64,000 nt of DNA from Alistipes sp. GTDB taxonomy: Bacteria > Bacteroidota > Bacteroidia > Bacteroidales > Rikenellaceae. Of the stretch, positions 32,018-39,597 are shown one piece after another. A program made the translations under genes and the position numbers. Each line of letters opens with the position of its first letter. Position 1 is the stretch's first letter. The stretch spans positions 62,001 through 126,000 of the forward strand of contig JAGBFA010000013.1 of assembly GCA_017936685.1 (NCBI GenBank). The letters run 5' to 3'. The notes under the pieces are model-generated. The model was not told where the DNA came from. It saw only the letters and a program-made list of their open reading frames with translations, and searched no databases.

Positions 32018-33016
32018 TTAGCGTGCGTCGAGATCGACGAGACGGTATTCGCGGCTGCCCAGACCGATCTTTGCGGCGTGCTCGACGGTGTGTATGCCGT
32101 GGCGCGACTCCATGCGCTCGATCAGATGCGACTTACCCTCCTCGGGCGAGGCATACACCATGTCGACCGAAGCCTGATCCAATGCTACGGGGTCGATCGA
32201 GGCCATGATGCCGATGTCGCTCATGCGCGGATCCTCGGGCGAAGAGTCGCAGTCGCAGTCGACCGAAAGGTTGTTCAGCACGTTGATGTAGATGATCCTG
32301 TCGCCGAATACGTCGGCCACGCCCTGCGCCGCAGCTGCCATCGATTCCAGGAAAGCGTCCTGCTCGGCGATGTTCTGCCACAGCTGTGCAACGTCGGCCG
32401 TCTTGCCGGCGGTGTGTATGTAGGCCTTGCCTGCGGCCGAAGCCACGCCGATCGACTGGTTTTTCAGCACGCCGCCGAAGCCGCCCATGGCGTGACCCTT
32501 GAAGTGTGCCAGGTTGATCATGAAGTCGTAGTCGGCCAGATGCGAGCCTACCAGATCGTATTTTATGTGCGTGGTGTCGCGCACGGGTATGCGCATGTCA
32601 CCCTCGGCGTCCATGATGTCAACCCGTGCGATAGCTGTGAAGCCGTGCTCCTCGGCCGCCTTCAAATGCTCCTCGGTCGACGAGCGGCGGCCGCCGTAGG
32701 CCGTGTTGCACTCGACGATGGTGCCGCCCGTGGTGCGCACCAGATCGCCTATCAGCTCGGGTTTGAGGTAGTTGTGTCCGCCCGGCTCGCCGGTCGAGAT
32801 CTTGATGGCCACGCGACCCTCGGCCTTGCGTCCGAGTGCCTCGTAGACGCGCATGAGCCCTGCGGGCGAGATGTCGCGAGTGAAGTAAACGACCGACTCG
32901 GTGGCCGGCTCCTGCTCTTCGGCCTGAGCCTTTTTCGAAGATGAACCGCAGCCGGCAGCCGACAGTGTCGCGGCAGTCAGGCAGATCATCGGAACAACGT
33001 TTGCAAATCTTTTCAT
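32018..33016 (-). CDS. DUF362 family lipoprotein
   Basis: A 332-residue predicted lipoprotein with lipobox LSAAGC (Cys23), so probably anchored in the periplasm or outer membrane. The DUF362 fold is supported by IKISTGEPGGHNYLKPELI, NLAHFKGHAMGGFGGVLKN and SIDPVALDQASVDMVY. Many DUF362 proteins carry ferredoxin-type clusters; here only a DCDCDSS motif with two cysteines is visible. It is the first gene of the operon and follows a good -7 promoter box. The role is unknown. Confidence 0.82.
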   Translation of the reverse strand: MKRFANVVPMICLTAATLSAAGCGSSSKKAQAEEQEPATESVVYFTRDISPAGLMRVYEALGRKAEGRVAIKISTGEPGGHNYLKPELIGDLVRTTGGTIVECNTAYGGRRSSTEEHLKAAEEHGFTAIARVDIMDAEGDMRIPVRDTTHIKYDLVGSHLADYDFMINLAHFKGHAMGGFGGVLKNQSIGVASAAGKAYIHTAGKTADVAQLWQNIAEQDAFLESMAAAAQGVADVFGDRIIYINVLNNLSVDCDCDSSPEDPRMSDIGIMASIDPVALDQASVDMVYASPEEGKSHLIERMESRHGIHTVEHAAKIGLGSREYRLVDLDAR

Positions 33017-33049
33017 ATCGATATGTATTTTATAGGTTTTTCCTCATGC

Positions 33050-33057
33050 AAAGATAG
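33050..33057 (-). promoter_or_regulatory. Promoter -7 box of the DUF362 operon
   Basis: TATCTTTG on the - strand matches TAnnTTTG and lies 33 bases before the DUF362 ATG. No other -7 match is seen upstream of the other four genes, which supports one transcript. Confidence 0.6.
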
Positions 33058-33165
33058 GGTATTGTCGCAAATCCGCAATAATACACATGCCCGATATTTT
33101 TACCAATTTTACGGTTCGAACCAAAGGCGTGTTCAAAAAACAGTACTGTCTTAGATTCCGGTGGG

Positions 33166-33410
33166 GCGGCGAGACTCCCACGTCGCCTGCGGCTCCTCGG
33201 AGTGACAGACAATCTGCCAACGCCCCACCACGGGACGCAAGACGAAGCCTGCCACGCCCCACATGGAGCGCGATTTATCGCGCGACCCAAGTCCCCTCCG
33301 AGGAGGGGATTTAGGGGAGGGTCAGAATTATATAACGGCGCAAGCCGTAGCTCTGTGGTCGACATTGGTTGTCATTCTGAGGAGGACGGCACCTCCGACG
33401 TGAGCCCCCC
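33166..33410. repeat. Composite repeat: GTCATTCTGA-class ends around a third module
   Basis: An inverted end GGCGAGACTCCCACG...CTCGGAGTGACA (about 33170-33208) and a direct unit GTCATTCTGAGGAGG with stem GGACGG/CCTCC (33369-33405) bracket a ~160-base module. The module contains CGCGAT/ATCGCG, CCCCTCC/GGAGGGG and ACGGC/GCCGT hairpins. The same module recurs at about 42511-42757 with an extra ~100 bases. The 470-base gap (33017-33487) holds no gene. Confidence 0.7.
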
Positions 33411-33428
33411 GGATTTTTAAGACTGATC

Positions 33429-33465
33429 AAAAAAACAGCCGTCCGAACAAAGTTCGGACGGCTGT
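33429..33465 (-). terminator. Terminator after the 33488 gene
   Basis: On the - strand a 14-bp stem ACAGCCGTCCGAAC/GTTCGGACGGCTGT with a three-base loop is followed by a run of T residues. It closes the pot transcript or the two genes after it. Confidence 0.9.
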
Positions 33466-33487
33466 ATGATGGCAAGTCGATGATCGT

Positions 33488-34168
33488 CTATTGCTCTCTT
33501 ACGATGAACTCTATGCGGTAGGACTCGACGCTACCGCCCATGAACAGTCCGCCGACGCTCTTCTGCGAGTGCGGCTCGACGATCTGCGAGAAGTGCCGCC
33601 ACTCTCCGCCCGCGTACAGACTGCCTCCGACGACGAGCCTCAGCTCGCTGTTGTTGCGCAGACTCAGACAGTAGGTGCCGCCCCAGCCGTCCTCGACGAT
33701 TGCCGTGCCGATGCAGTTGTCGTAGTTGTGCGTGGCTGCGATCCGCATGCCGCGCGACAATACATAGTCGAACTGCCACTCTCCGCGCGGCGAGAGCGTG
33801 TAGCCCACCTCGGCGCGGGTGTCGTAGTGGTAGTATGCGGCCATGATCTTCATCGAGACCTCCACGCGGTAGGTGCCTTTGTCGTTTTGGAGCACCTTCG
33901 CTATGGCCAGGTCGCGTATCTCTCCCGGATCGATCCTCCATGTCCAGCCCTCGTAGTGATAGCCGTTTTCAAGCCCCTCCGACAGGGTGTGACCCACCAG
34001 GTCGCGCGCTATGCGTGCGGCATCGGGTTTGGCCGCAGCCACGCTGCCGCCTGCTGTGCGCGACGGAAGATAGCGTTGGGCGCAGGCCTGTGCTGCCGGT
34101 GCCGCGAGTGCGCATACCAATATGGCGGCGGCCGACAATATGCGCAGACGATGGAGAATCGTATTCAT
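33488..34168 (-). CDS. Exported protein of unknown function
   Basis: A 226-residue protein with a signal peptide (cleavage near AQA/CA). Residues 100-226 are rich in beta-strand patterns and aromatic residues, with GWGGTYCLSLRNNSELRLVVGG-like segments. I do not recognise the family. It lies 12 bases after the barrel-protein gene at 34181 and ends before a strong terminator, so it is likely the last gene of the potABCD transcript or of a two-gene unit. Confidence 0.65.
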   Translation of the reverse strand: MNTILHRLRILSAAAILVCALAAPAAQACAQRYLPSRTAGGSVAAAKPDAARIARDLVGHTLSEGLENGYHYEGWTWRIDPGEIRDLAIAKVLQNDKGTYRVEVSMKIMAAYYHYDTRAEVGYTLSPRGEWQFDYVLSRGMRIAATHNYDNCIGTAIVEDGWGGTYCLSLRNNSELRLVVGGSLYAGGEWRHFSQIVEPHSQKSVGGLFMGGSVESYRIEFIVREQ

Positions 34169-34180
34169 CGCTTAGAGTGT

Positions 34181-34942
34181 TTAGTTGCCGAATGCCACGC
34201 CCACCGACACCACGCCGTAGTTGCGGTGTATGGCGGGGTTGTAGATATATTTCAGGCTGACGGGAATCGTCGCGCAGCCCACCTCGAACTCGCGGCCTAT
34301 GCCTAATTCGAGGTTGGTGAAGTTGAATCCCTGCAACACCTCGCCCTCGCGGTCCAGACACCAGTAGGGTGCCGTGTAGGGCGAAGCCCCCACGGTGGCC
34401 GTCACATCGAAGAGCCGGTCGAACGAGTGGGTGTAGCTCGCCTCGACATACGACGACCATGCGCGGCGGCCGCTCTCGTAATAGTCGTCGGCCACTAAGA
34501 CGGTCGACCACGTGAGTGTCAGCGGGAAGCTGAACTCATAGCTCAGCGTGGCGTTGAGGCTGTGCGAGGCCTTGTAGTTGCGGAAGTAGCGGCAGTCGTA
34601 GTCGAAATAGTAGTCGCTTACCGACAGATCGAATCCGGCGATGGAGTATCCTAACGTTATGTCCACCTCGTTGTAGGAGCCGTTGAAGGCCGTGGTGTTC
34701 CACAGTTCGAGATACAGCCCCTTGTATCCCAGCCATACGCATGGCTGTACGTTGAAGTTGAAGAATTTACCCGTGTCGCCCTGCTCGTAGCCGCGCCAGA
34801 TGTAGTTGGAGGTGACATCGGCCGAAACGCTCCACTCGAAGCCGCCGCCGTCCTCATCGTCGGTCTGCTGTGCAAATCCGGCGGCCGGCATAAGCGTTAT
34901 GGCCAGCAGTGCCGCCGCAAGTATATATATTCTTTTTTTCAT
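34181..34942 (-). CDS. Putative outer-membrane beta-barrel protein (TorF/Gcw_chp-like)
   Basis: A 253-residue protein with signal peptide (cleavage near GFA/QQ) followed by alternating aromatic strands. The segment SADVTSNYIWRGYEQGDTG is close to the start of the TorF/Gcw_chp putative porin family. The C-terminus VVSVGVAFGN fits a barrel strand. The role is unknown. It lies 27 bases after potD, so it may serve uptake across the outer membrane; that link is inferred from position only. Confidence 0.72.
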   Translation of the reverse strand: MKKRIYILAAALLAITLMPAAGFAQQTDDEDGGGFEWSVSADVTSNYIWRGYEQGDTGKFFNFNVQPCVWLGYKGLYLELWNTTAFNGSYNEVDITLGYSIAGFDLSVSDYYFDYDCRYFRNYKASHSLNATLSYEFSFPLTLTWSTVLVADDYYESGRRAWSSYVEASYTHSFDRLFDVTATVGASPYTAPYWCLDREGEVLQGFNFTNLELGIGREFEVGCATIPVSLKYIYNPAIHRNYGVVSVGVAFGN

Positions 34943-34969
34943 CTTGTGTATCTGCTGTTTGTAAGGTGG

Positions 34970-36250
34970 CTACATGTTGCTCTTTACTCGCGACCACATG
35001 TCGAGCAATGCCTCGGTGCGGGCACCGCTGTCGTGCATCATGGCGCAACGCTCGACGACCGAACGGTCGGGATACATCACCTCGTTGACGGGTACGCTCT
35101 CCGTGCCGGCGAGAGGGTTGCCCTCCGGGTCGGTGAAGAAGTAGGTGAGGTCGCAGCGGGTGGGCATCGTCTCGTCGGTCATGGCTTCGAGCACCTCCTC
35201 GGTGCCTATGACGCTCACGTAGCCCGTGGCCTCCATGTTGCGTATGGCGTTGTCGGGACGGCACATGAAGTCGATGAAGTAGCGTGCGGCCTTGACGTTC
35301 TTGGCGTATTTGGGTATCACCCAGCCGTCGAACCATACGTTGCTGCCCTCGCGCGGAACGTTGTAGTAGAGGTCGACACCCACGCCCTCGGCCTCGGTCA
35401 TGGCGAATACGGCATCGCCGCTCCATTGCAGGTTGATGTAGGCCTTGGGATTCTTGCTTGTCATCATCTCCTTGCCGAAGTCGGCCTCCCAGCCCGTCAC
35501 GTAGGGGCTGATGCGTTTCAGATAGCTCTCGACAAGGGCTATCGACTCGTCCGACGAATCGAAGCTCAGAGCCTCGATCTCTTCTATCGGCAGATATTCG
35601 TCCTCGGCAAGAGTGCCGTTCTGTCGCGCTTCGAGGGTCTTGGCGTAGATCAGCATCGGCGAGTAGACATCGCGGAAAGCGTCCTTGATGAACATCTTGT
35701 TGCGGAACTTGGGGTTGAACAGCGCGCCCCACGAATCGGTATCCTCGGCCGTGGCGTATGCCCTGTTGTATAGTATGCCCACCGTGCCCCACATGTAACC
35801 TACCGAGTAGTCGTTGGGGTTCTTGCCGTCGGGCATGACTAATTTGGAGAACAGACCCTGTACGTATGGCGATACGTTGCTTATGTAGTCGATCGAGTCG
35901 GGGAACGAACGGAACTCGTCGTCGAAGATGGGCAGTGCCAGATCGCGCGCCAGCATGCGCTCGATGATGTAGTCCGACGGACACACCAGATCGAAGTCCT
36001 CCTGACCCTTCTCGATCTTTGAGAGCATCACCTCGTTGATATCGAAGAGCTGGTATATCACATGCACCTCTTCGCCGGTTTGCTGTTGGTACCACTCCTC
36101 GAATTCGGCGATCAGCTCCTCGTCGATGTAATCGCTCCAATTATAGATTTTCAGAGTGTTCTCTCGCGGATAGTTGTTGCAAGACGACAGCGACAGACCC
36201 AGCAGGAGCGAGATCGCTGCAATACCCGTAAACCAGATGTTTTTCTTCAT
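34970..36250 (-). CDS. potD: Spermidine/putrescine ABC transporter, substrate-binding lipoprotein
   Basis: This periplasmic binding protein delivers polyamines to PotBC. The 426-residue protein has lipobox SLSSC (Cys24), so it is membrane-tethered. The two-lobed type 2 binding fold begins with LKIYNWSDYIDEEL, the classic PotD/PotF motif, and includes DLVCPSDYIIERM and NLQWSGDA. It is the last of the four pot genes, 67 bases after potC. Confidence 0.95.
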   Translation of the reverse strand: MKKNIWFTGIAAISLLLGLSLSSCNNYPRENTLKIYNWSDYIDEELIAEFEEWYQQQTGEEVHVIYQLFDINEVMLSKIEKGQEDFDLVCPSDYIIERMLARDLALPIFDDEFRSFPDSIDYISNVSPYVQGLFSKLVMPDGKNPNDYSVGYMWGTVGILYNRAYATAEDTDSWGALFNPKFRNKMFIKDAFRDVYSPMLIYAKTLEARQNGTLAEDEYLPIEEIEALSFDSSDESIALVESYLKRISPYVTGWEADFGKEMMTSKNPKAYINLQWSGDAVFAMTEAEGVGVDLYYNVPREGSNVWFDGWVIPKYAKNVKAARYFIDFMCRPDNAIRNMEATGYVSVIGTEEVLEAMTDETMPTRCDLTYFFTDPEGNPLAGTESVPVNEVMYPDRSVVERCAMMHDSGARTEALLDMWSRVKSNM

Positions 36251-36317
36251 TTTACTTGTTGTGTGAAAAGGTTGAAAGTTAAAAAATTAAAGTGATGTAA
36301 AAGTGTGCCGCCGCCGG

Positions 36318-37130
36318 TTATTTCGATCTGACGGCACTCTGTTGGGCGTGGGCGCGTTTCATCGACCGATAGTTGATTATCAGCAGCAGCAAAAGCACCG
36401 CTATGAAGATGATGGTCGACAGCGCGCGCCATTCGGGCGACAGGCCGCCCTTGCGCGAGTCGGCGTATATCTGTGTCGATATGGTCTCCAAACCGATACT
36501 GCCCTTGGTGAAGTAGGTCACGGCGAAGTCGTCGATCGACAGAGTGAACGAGAGTATGAAGCCCGAGATCATGCCCGGACGTATCTCCGGTATGATGACG
36601 CGGCGCAGAGCCTGGAACGGCGTGGCACCCAGATCGAGCGCGGCCTCGTAGATGTTGGGGTTCATCTGCATCAGGCGCGGCATCACGCTCAGCACCACGT
36701 AGGGCGTGCAGAATGTCACGTGTGCCAGCGTCACGGTGGTGTAGCCCTGCGTGAAGCCCATGAAGACGAACAGCAGGAAGAGCGACACACCCGTGATGAT
36801 GTCGGGGTTGAGCATCGGGATATTGTTGACGAACGATATGATCCGACGCTGACGGTGGCGCATGTTGTAGATGCCTATGGCCGCTATGCTGCCCAGCACG
36901 GTGGCTATGGCGGCGGCTATGACGGCTATGACGAGAGTATTCTCGATAGACTTCATTATCAGTACGTTCTTGCCCGAGAACAGGCTCTCGTAGATGCCTG
37001 TCGAGAAGCCCGTCCAGTTGCCCAGCACCTTGGCTTCGGTGAACGAGAATACGGCGATGACCACGATCGGCGCGTAGAGCATCGTGAGCAGCAGCAGCAG
37101 ATAGCCGCGTGAAAAGATCTTGCCTATCAT
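36318..37130 (-). CDS. potC: Spermidine/putrescine ABC transporter permease
   Basis: An inner-membrane permease with six spans and 270 residues. The binding-protein-dependent motif near residue 170 (EAALDLGATPFQALRRVIIP) matches the EAA loop that docks on PotA. It overlaps the end of potB by four bases, which indicates translational coupling. Confidence 0.95.
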   Translation of the reverse strand: MIGKIFSRGYLLLLLTMLYAPIVVIAVFSFTEAKVLGNWTGFSTGIYESLFSGKNVLIMKSIENTLVIAVIAAAIATVLGSIAAIGIYNMRHRQRRIISFVNNIPMLNPDIITGVSLFLLFVFMGFTQGYTTVTLAHVTFCTPYVVLSVMPRLMQMNPNIYEAALDLGATPFQALRRVIIPEIRPGMISGFILSFTLSIDDFAVTYFTKGSIGLETISTQIYADSRKGGLSPEWRALSTIIFIAVLLLLLIINYRSMKRAHAQQSAVRSK

Positions 37131-37924
37131 ATCAGTCCTGCGTCGTTAATGTCGTCGTGCTTGTCGCGGTAGGTGAATATCGACGTGAGGCCGATTATCA
37201 CGAGCATGATGAGCGACAGAGCTGCGCCGTAGTTCCACATCGTGTTGTTTATGTTCTCCTGTATGATTGTTCCGAACAGGCGGATCTTGTTGAGCGTGAG
37301 CATCTCGGCCAGAGCGAAGGTCGAAATCGTGGGCAGCAGCACCATCATGATGCCGCTCACCACGCCGGGCATCGACAGCGGCAGTATCACGCGCCGGAAC
37401 ACCTGTCGCGGCGTTGCGCCCAGATCCTGCGCGGCCTCGATCAGGCTGTGGTCCATCTTCTGCAAGGTGTTGTATATGGGGTAGATCATGAACGGCAGGT
37501 AGTTGTAGACCATACCGAAGATGAGTGCCCCCTGTCCCAGCGGCATCTGCATGAAGTCGAACAGCGTGACGGTGGCCATAGTGCGGATCAGCATGTTGAT
37601 CCACATTGGCAGAATGAAGAGCATGATGACTATGACGGCCGAGTTGCTCTGCATGCGGCTCATGATGTAGGCGGCCGGATAACCTAAGAGCAGACAGATG
37701 GCCGTTGTGATGACGGCTATGACGACCGAGTAGACGAACGTGTGCGTCACCTCGGGCTGGTTGACGAAGTGTACGAAGTTTTGCAGCGTGAAGTTGCCCT
37801 CCGCGTCCTGAAAGGCGTAGAGTATCACTAACAGCAGCGGCAGGACGACGAAGATCACCAGAAATACGACGTAGGGCAGTGCCCAGTTGCTCCTCTTGAA
37901 GAAGAGACGAAACAGCGTTCCCAT
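37127..37924 (-). CDS. potB: Spermidine/putrescine ABC transporter permease
   Basis: A 265-residue six-span permease, partner of PotC. The EAA loop is EAAQDLGATPRQVFRRVILP near residue 165. It starts seven bases after potA. Confidence 0.95.
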   Translation of the reverse strand: MGTLFRLFFKRSNWALPYVVFLVIFVVLPLLLVILYAFQDAEGNFTLQNFVHFVNQPEVTHTFVYSVVIAVITTAICLLLGYPAAYIMSRMQSNSAVIVIMLFILPMWINMLIRTMATVTLFDFMQMPLGQGALIFGMVYNYLPFMIYPIYNTLQKMDHSLIEAAQDLGATPRQVFRRVILPLSMPGVVSGIMMVLLPTISTFALAEMLTLNKIRLFGTIIQENINNTMWNYGAALSLIMLVIIGLTSIFTYRDKHDDINDAGLI

Positions 37925-37931
37925 CTCTTCT

Positions 37932-39317
37932 CTATTTCAGCGGTTTGACGCGTATGTGATCTGGCGAGATCTTTATGCCCACTTCGTCGAGGTCCTCCCA
38001 CACGTCGTGCGTGTCGACGTAGATGTTCTCGCCGCCGTCGGTGCGCACCGTCAGATGATAGCGGTCGCCCTTGTAGAGTATGAAGCGTATGGTGCCCACG
38101 GCGGTGCCGTCCTCGGCATCGTCGGTAAGCTCCACATGGCCGAAATCGACCTCCACGCTCACCTTCTCGCCAGCCTGCACTCCCTGCACTGTCGCGCACT
38201 CGAACTTCTCGCCGAGCATCTCCACATGCGAGGAGTCGATCATCTCCCCCTCGAAAGTGTTGCACACGCGCTCCTTGCGCATGACGTGTATGTCCGAAGG
38301 CTTGACGATCATGCCCACCTGCTGGCCTACCTCGAACGGGTTATAATCCTGTATCATTATCTCGTAGCCGTCGGGCGTGTCGACGAACATCTCGTAGTGT
38401 ACGCCCTTGAAGGTGCACGAACGCACCGTACCCGTAAACATGGCCGACGAGGTTTGCGATATGATGTATATGTCTTCGGGGCGTATGACGACATCGACCG
38501 GCGCGTTCTCTCCGAAGCCCTCGTCGACGCACTCGAACTCCTTGTCCATGAAACGCACCAGACGGTCGCGCACCATGGTGGCGTTGAGAATGTTGCTCTC
38601 GCCGATGAAATCCGCCACGAACGAGTTGCACGGCTCGTTATAGATGTCGGTCGGGGTGCCTATCTGCTGTATGCGTCCCTCGCTCATCACTACGATACGG
38701 TCCGACAGCGTGAGTGCCTCCTCCTGGTCGTGCGTCACGTAGAGGAACGTGATGCCCAGCGAGCGGTGCATCTCTTTGAGCTCCATCTGCATGTCCTTGC
38801 GCATTTTCAGATCGAGTGCCGCCAGCGGCTCGTCGAGCAGCAGCACCTGCGGCTGGTTGACTATGGCGCGCGCTATGGCCACTCGCTGCTGTTGTCCGCC
38901 CGAGAGGGAGTTGACGTCGCGATGCTCGTAGTCGGTCATGCCCACCGTTTTCAGCGCGCGCTTGACACGGCTTTCGATCTGCTTGCGCTCCACGCCGCGG
39001 AGCTTCAGACCGAATGCGATATTGTCGAATACGTTGTAATTTGGAAACAGGGCATAACGCTGGAACACCGTGTTCACGGGTCGCTTATGCGGAGGTATGT
39101 TTGTCATGACCTCGCCACCGATGCGGATTTCACCCTCTGAAGCCGTGTTGAAACCGGCCAAAAGACGCAGTAATGTTGTCTTTCCACAACCCGAAGGACC
39201 GAGTATCGTGATGAACTCACCCTTCTTTACCGACAAACTGACATCATCGAGAACTGTCTTGTCTCCGAAAGATTTGGAGATGTTGGTAAGCTCGATGATG
39301 TAATTTGATTTCACCAT
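37932..39317 (-). CDS. potA: Spermidine/putrescine ABC transporter ATPase
   Basis: This ATPase powers polyamine import. The 461 residues are longer than the usual ~370, because of an extended C-terminal TOBE-type regulatory region. Walker [10 protein letters not shown] lies near residues 39-47, signature LSGGQQQR near 137-144, and Walker [12 protein letters not shown] follows. It is the first gene of potABCD and is preceded by a structured leader and a -7 box. Confidence 0.95.
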   Translation of the reverse strand: MVKSNYIIELTNISKSFGDKTVLDDVSLSVKKGEFITILGPSGCGKTTLLRLLAGFNTASEGEIRIGGEVMTNIPPHKRPVNTVFQRYALFPNYNVFDNIAFGLKLRGVERKQIESRVKRALKTVGMTDYEHRDVNSLSGGQQQRVAIARAIVNQPQVLLLDEPLAALDLKMRKDMQMELKEMHRSLGITFLYVTHDQEEALTLSDRIVVMSEGRIQQIGTPTDIYNEPCNSFVADFIGESNILNATMVRDRLVRFMDKEFECVDEGFGENAPVDVVIRPEDIYIISQTSSAMFTGTVRSCTFKGVHYEMFVDTPDGYEIMIQDYNPFEVGQQVGMIVKPSDIHVMRKERVCNTFEGEMIDSSHVEMLGEKFECATVQGVQAGEKVSVEVDFGHVELTDDAEDGTAVGTIRFILYKGDRYHLTVRTDGGENIYVDTHDVWEDLDEVGIKISPDHIRVKPLK

Positions 39318-39380
39318 TTCGCAAATAAGATATTAGTAGTTATAAACCCATAAAAAAATTGTTTTGTTGCTTTATTATTT

Positions 39381-39422
39381 AGACGTGAGTTGCGATCGGT
39401 ATGGCCGATCGTGCCCACGTCT
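39381..39422 (-). promoter_or_regulatory. Leader hairpin of the pot operon
   Basis: On the - strand AGACGTG-GGCA-CGATCGG and CCGATCG-CAAC-TCACGTCT form a two-part stem with an internal loop, in the leader between the promoter and potA. A run of seven T residues follows about 20 bases later. It could be a regulatory leader or only an mRNA-stabilising stem; no known riboswitch was recognised. Confidence 0.45.
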
Positions 39423-39439
39423 TCTTATAAAAGTCGTCG

Positions 39440-39447
39440 CAAATATA
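39440..39447 (-). promoter_or_regulatory. pot operon promoter -7 box
   Basis: TATATTTG on the - strand matches TAnnTTTG, 123 bases before potA. It places the hairpin at 39381-39422 in the 5' leader. Confidence 0.55.
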
Positions 39448-39542
39448 GAAAAATTTTGAAAGACCCAGCCCCCGCGTGCGATTTTTTTTGACTTTTTTTG
39501 AAAAATAATCCTCCGCTCGATCATAAAGTTACGCCGCCGGCT

Positions 39543-39572
39543 TTTGCAACTCGGATAAATTGTGTACCTTTG
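39543..39572 (+). promoter_or_regulatory. Promoter of the dipeptidyl-peptidase gene
   Basis: A -33 box TTTG (39543-39546) is 18 bases from the -7 box TACCTTTG (39565-39572), 26 bases before the ATG. It is divergent from the pot promoter. Confidence 0.7.
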
Positions 39573-39597
39573 AAGAACAAAATAAGATTTCAGATTT

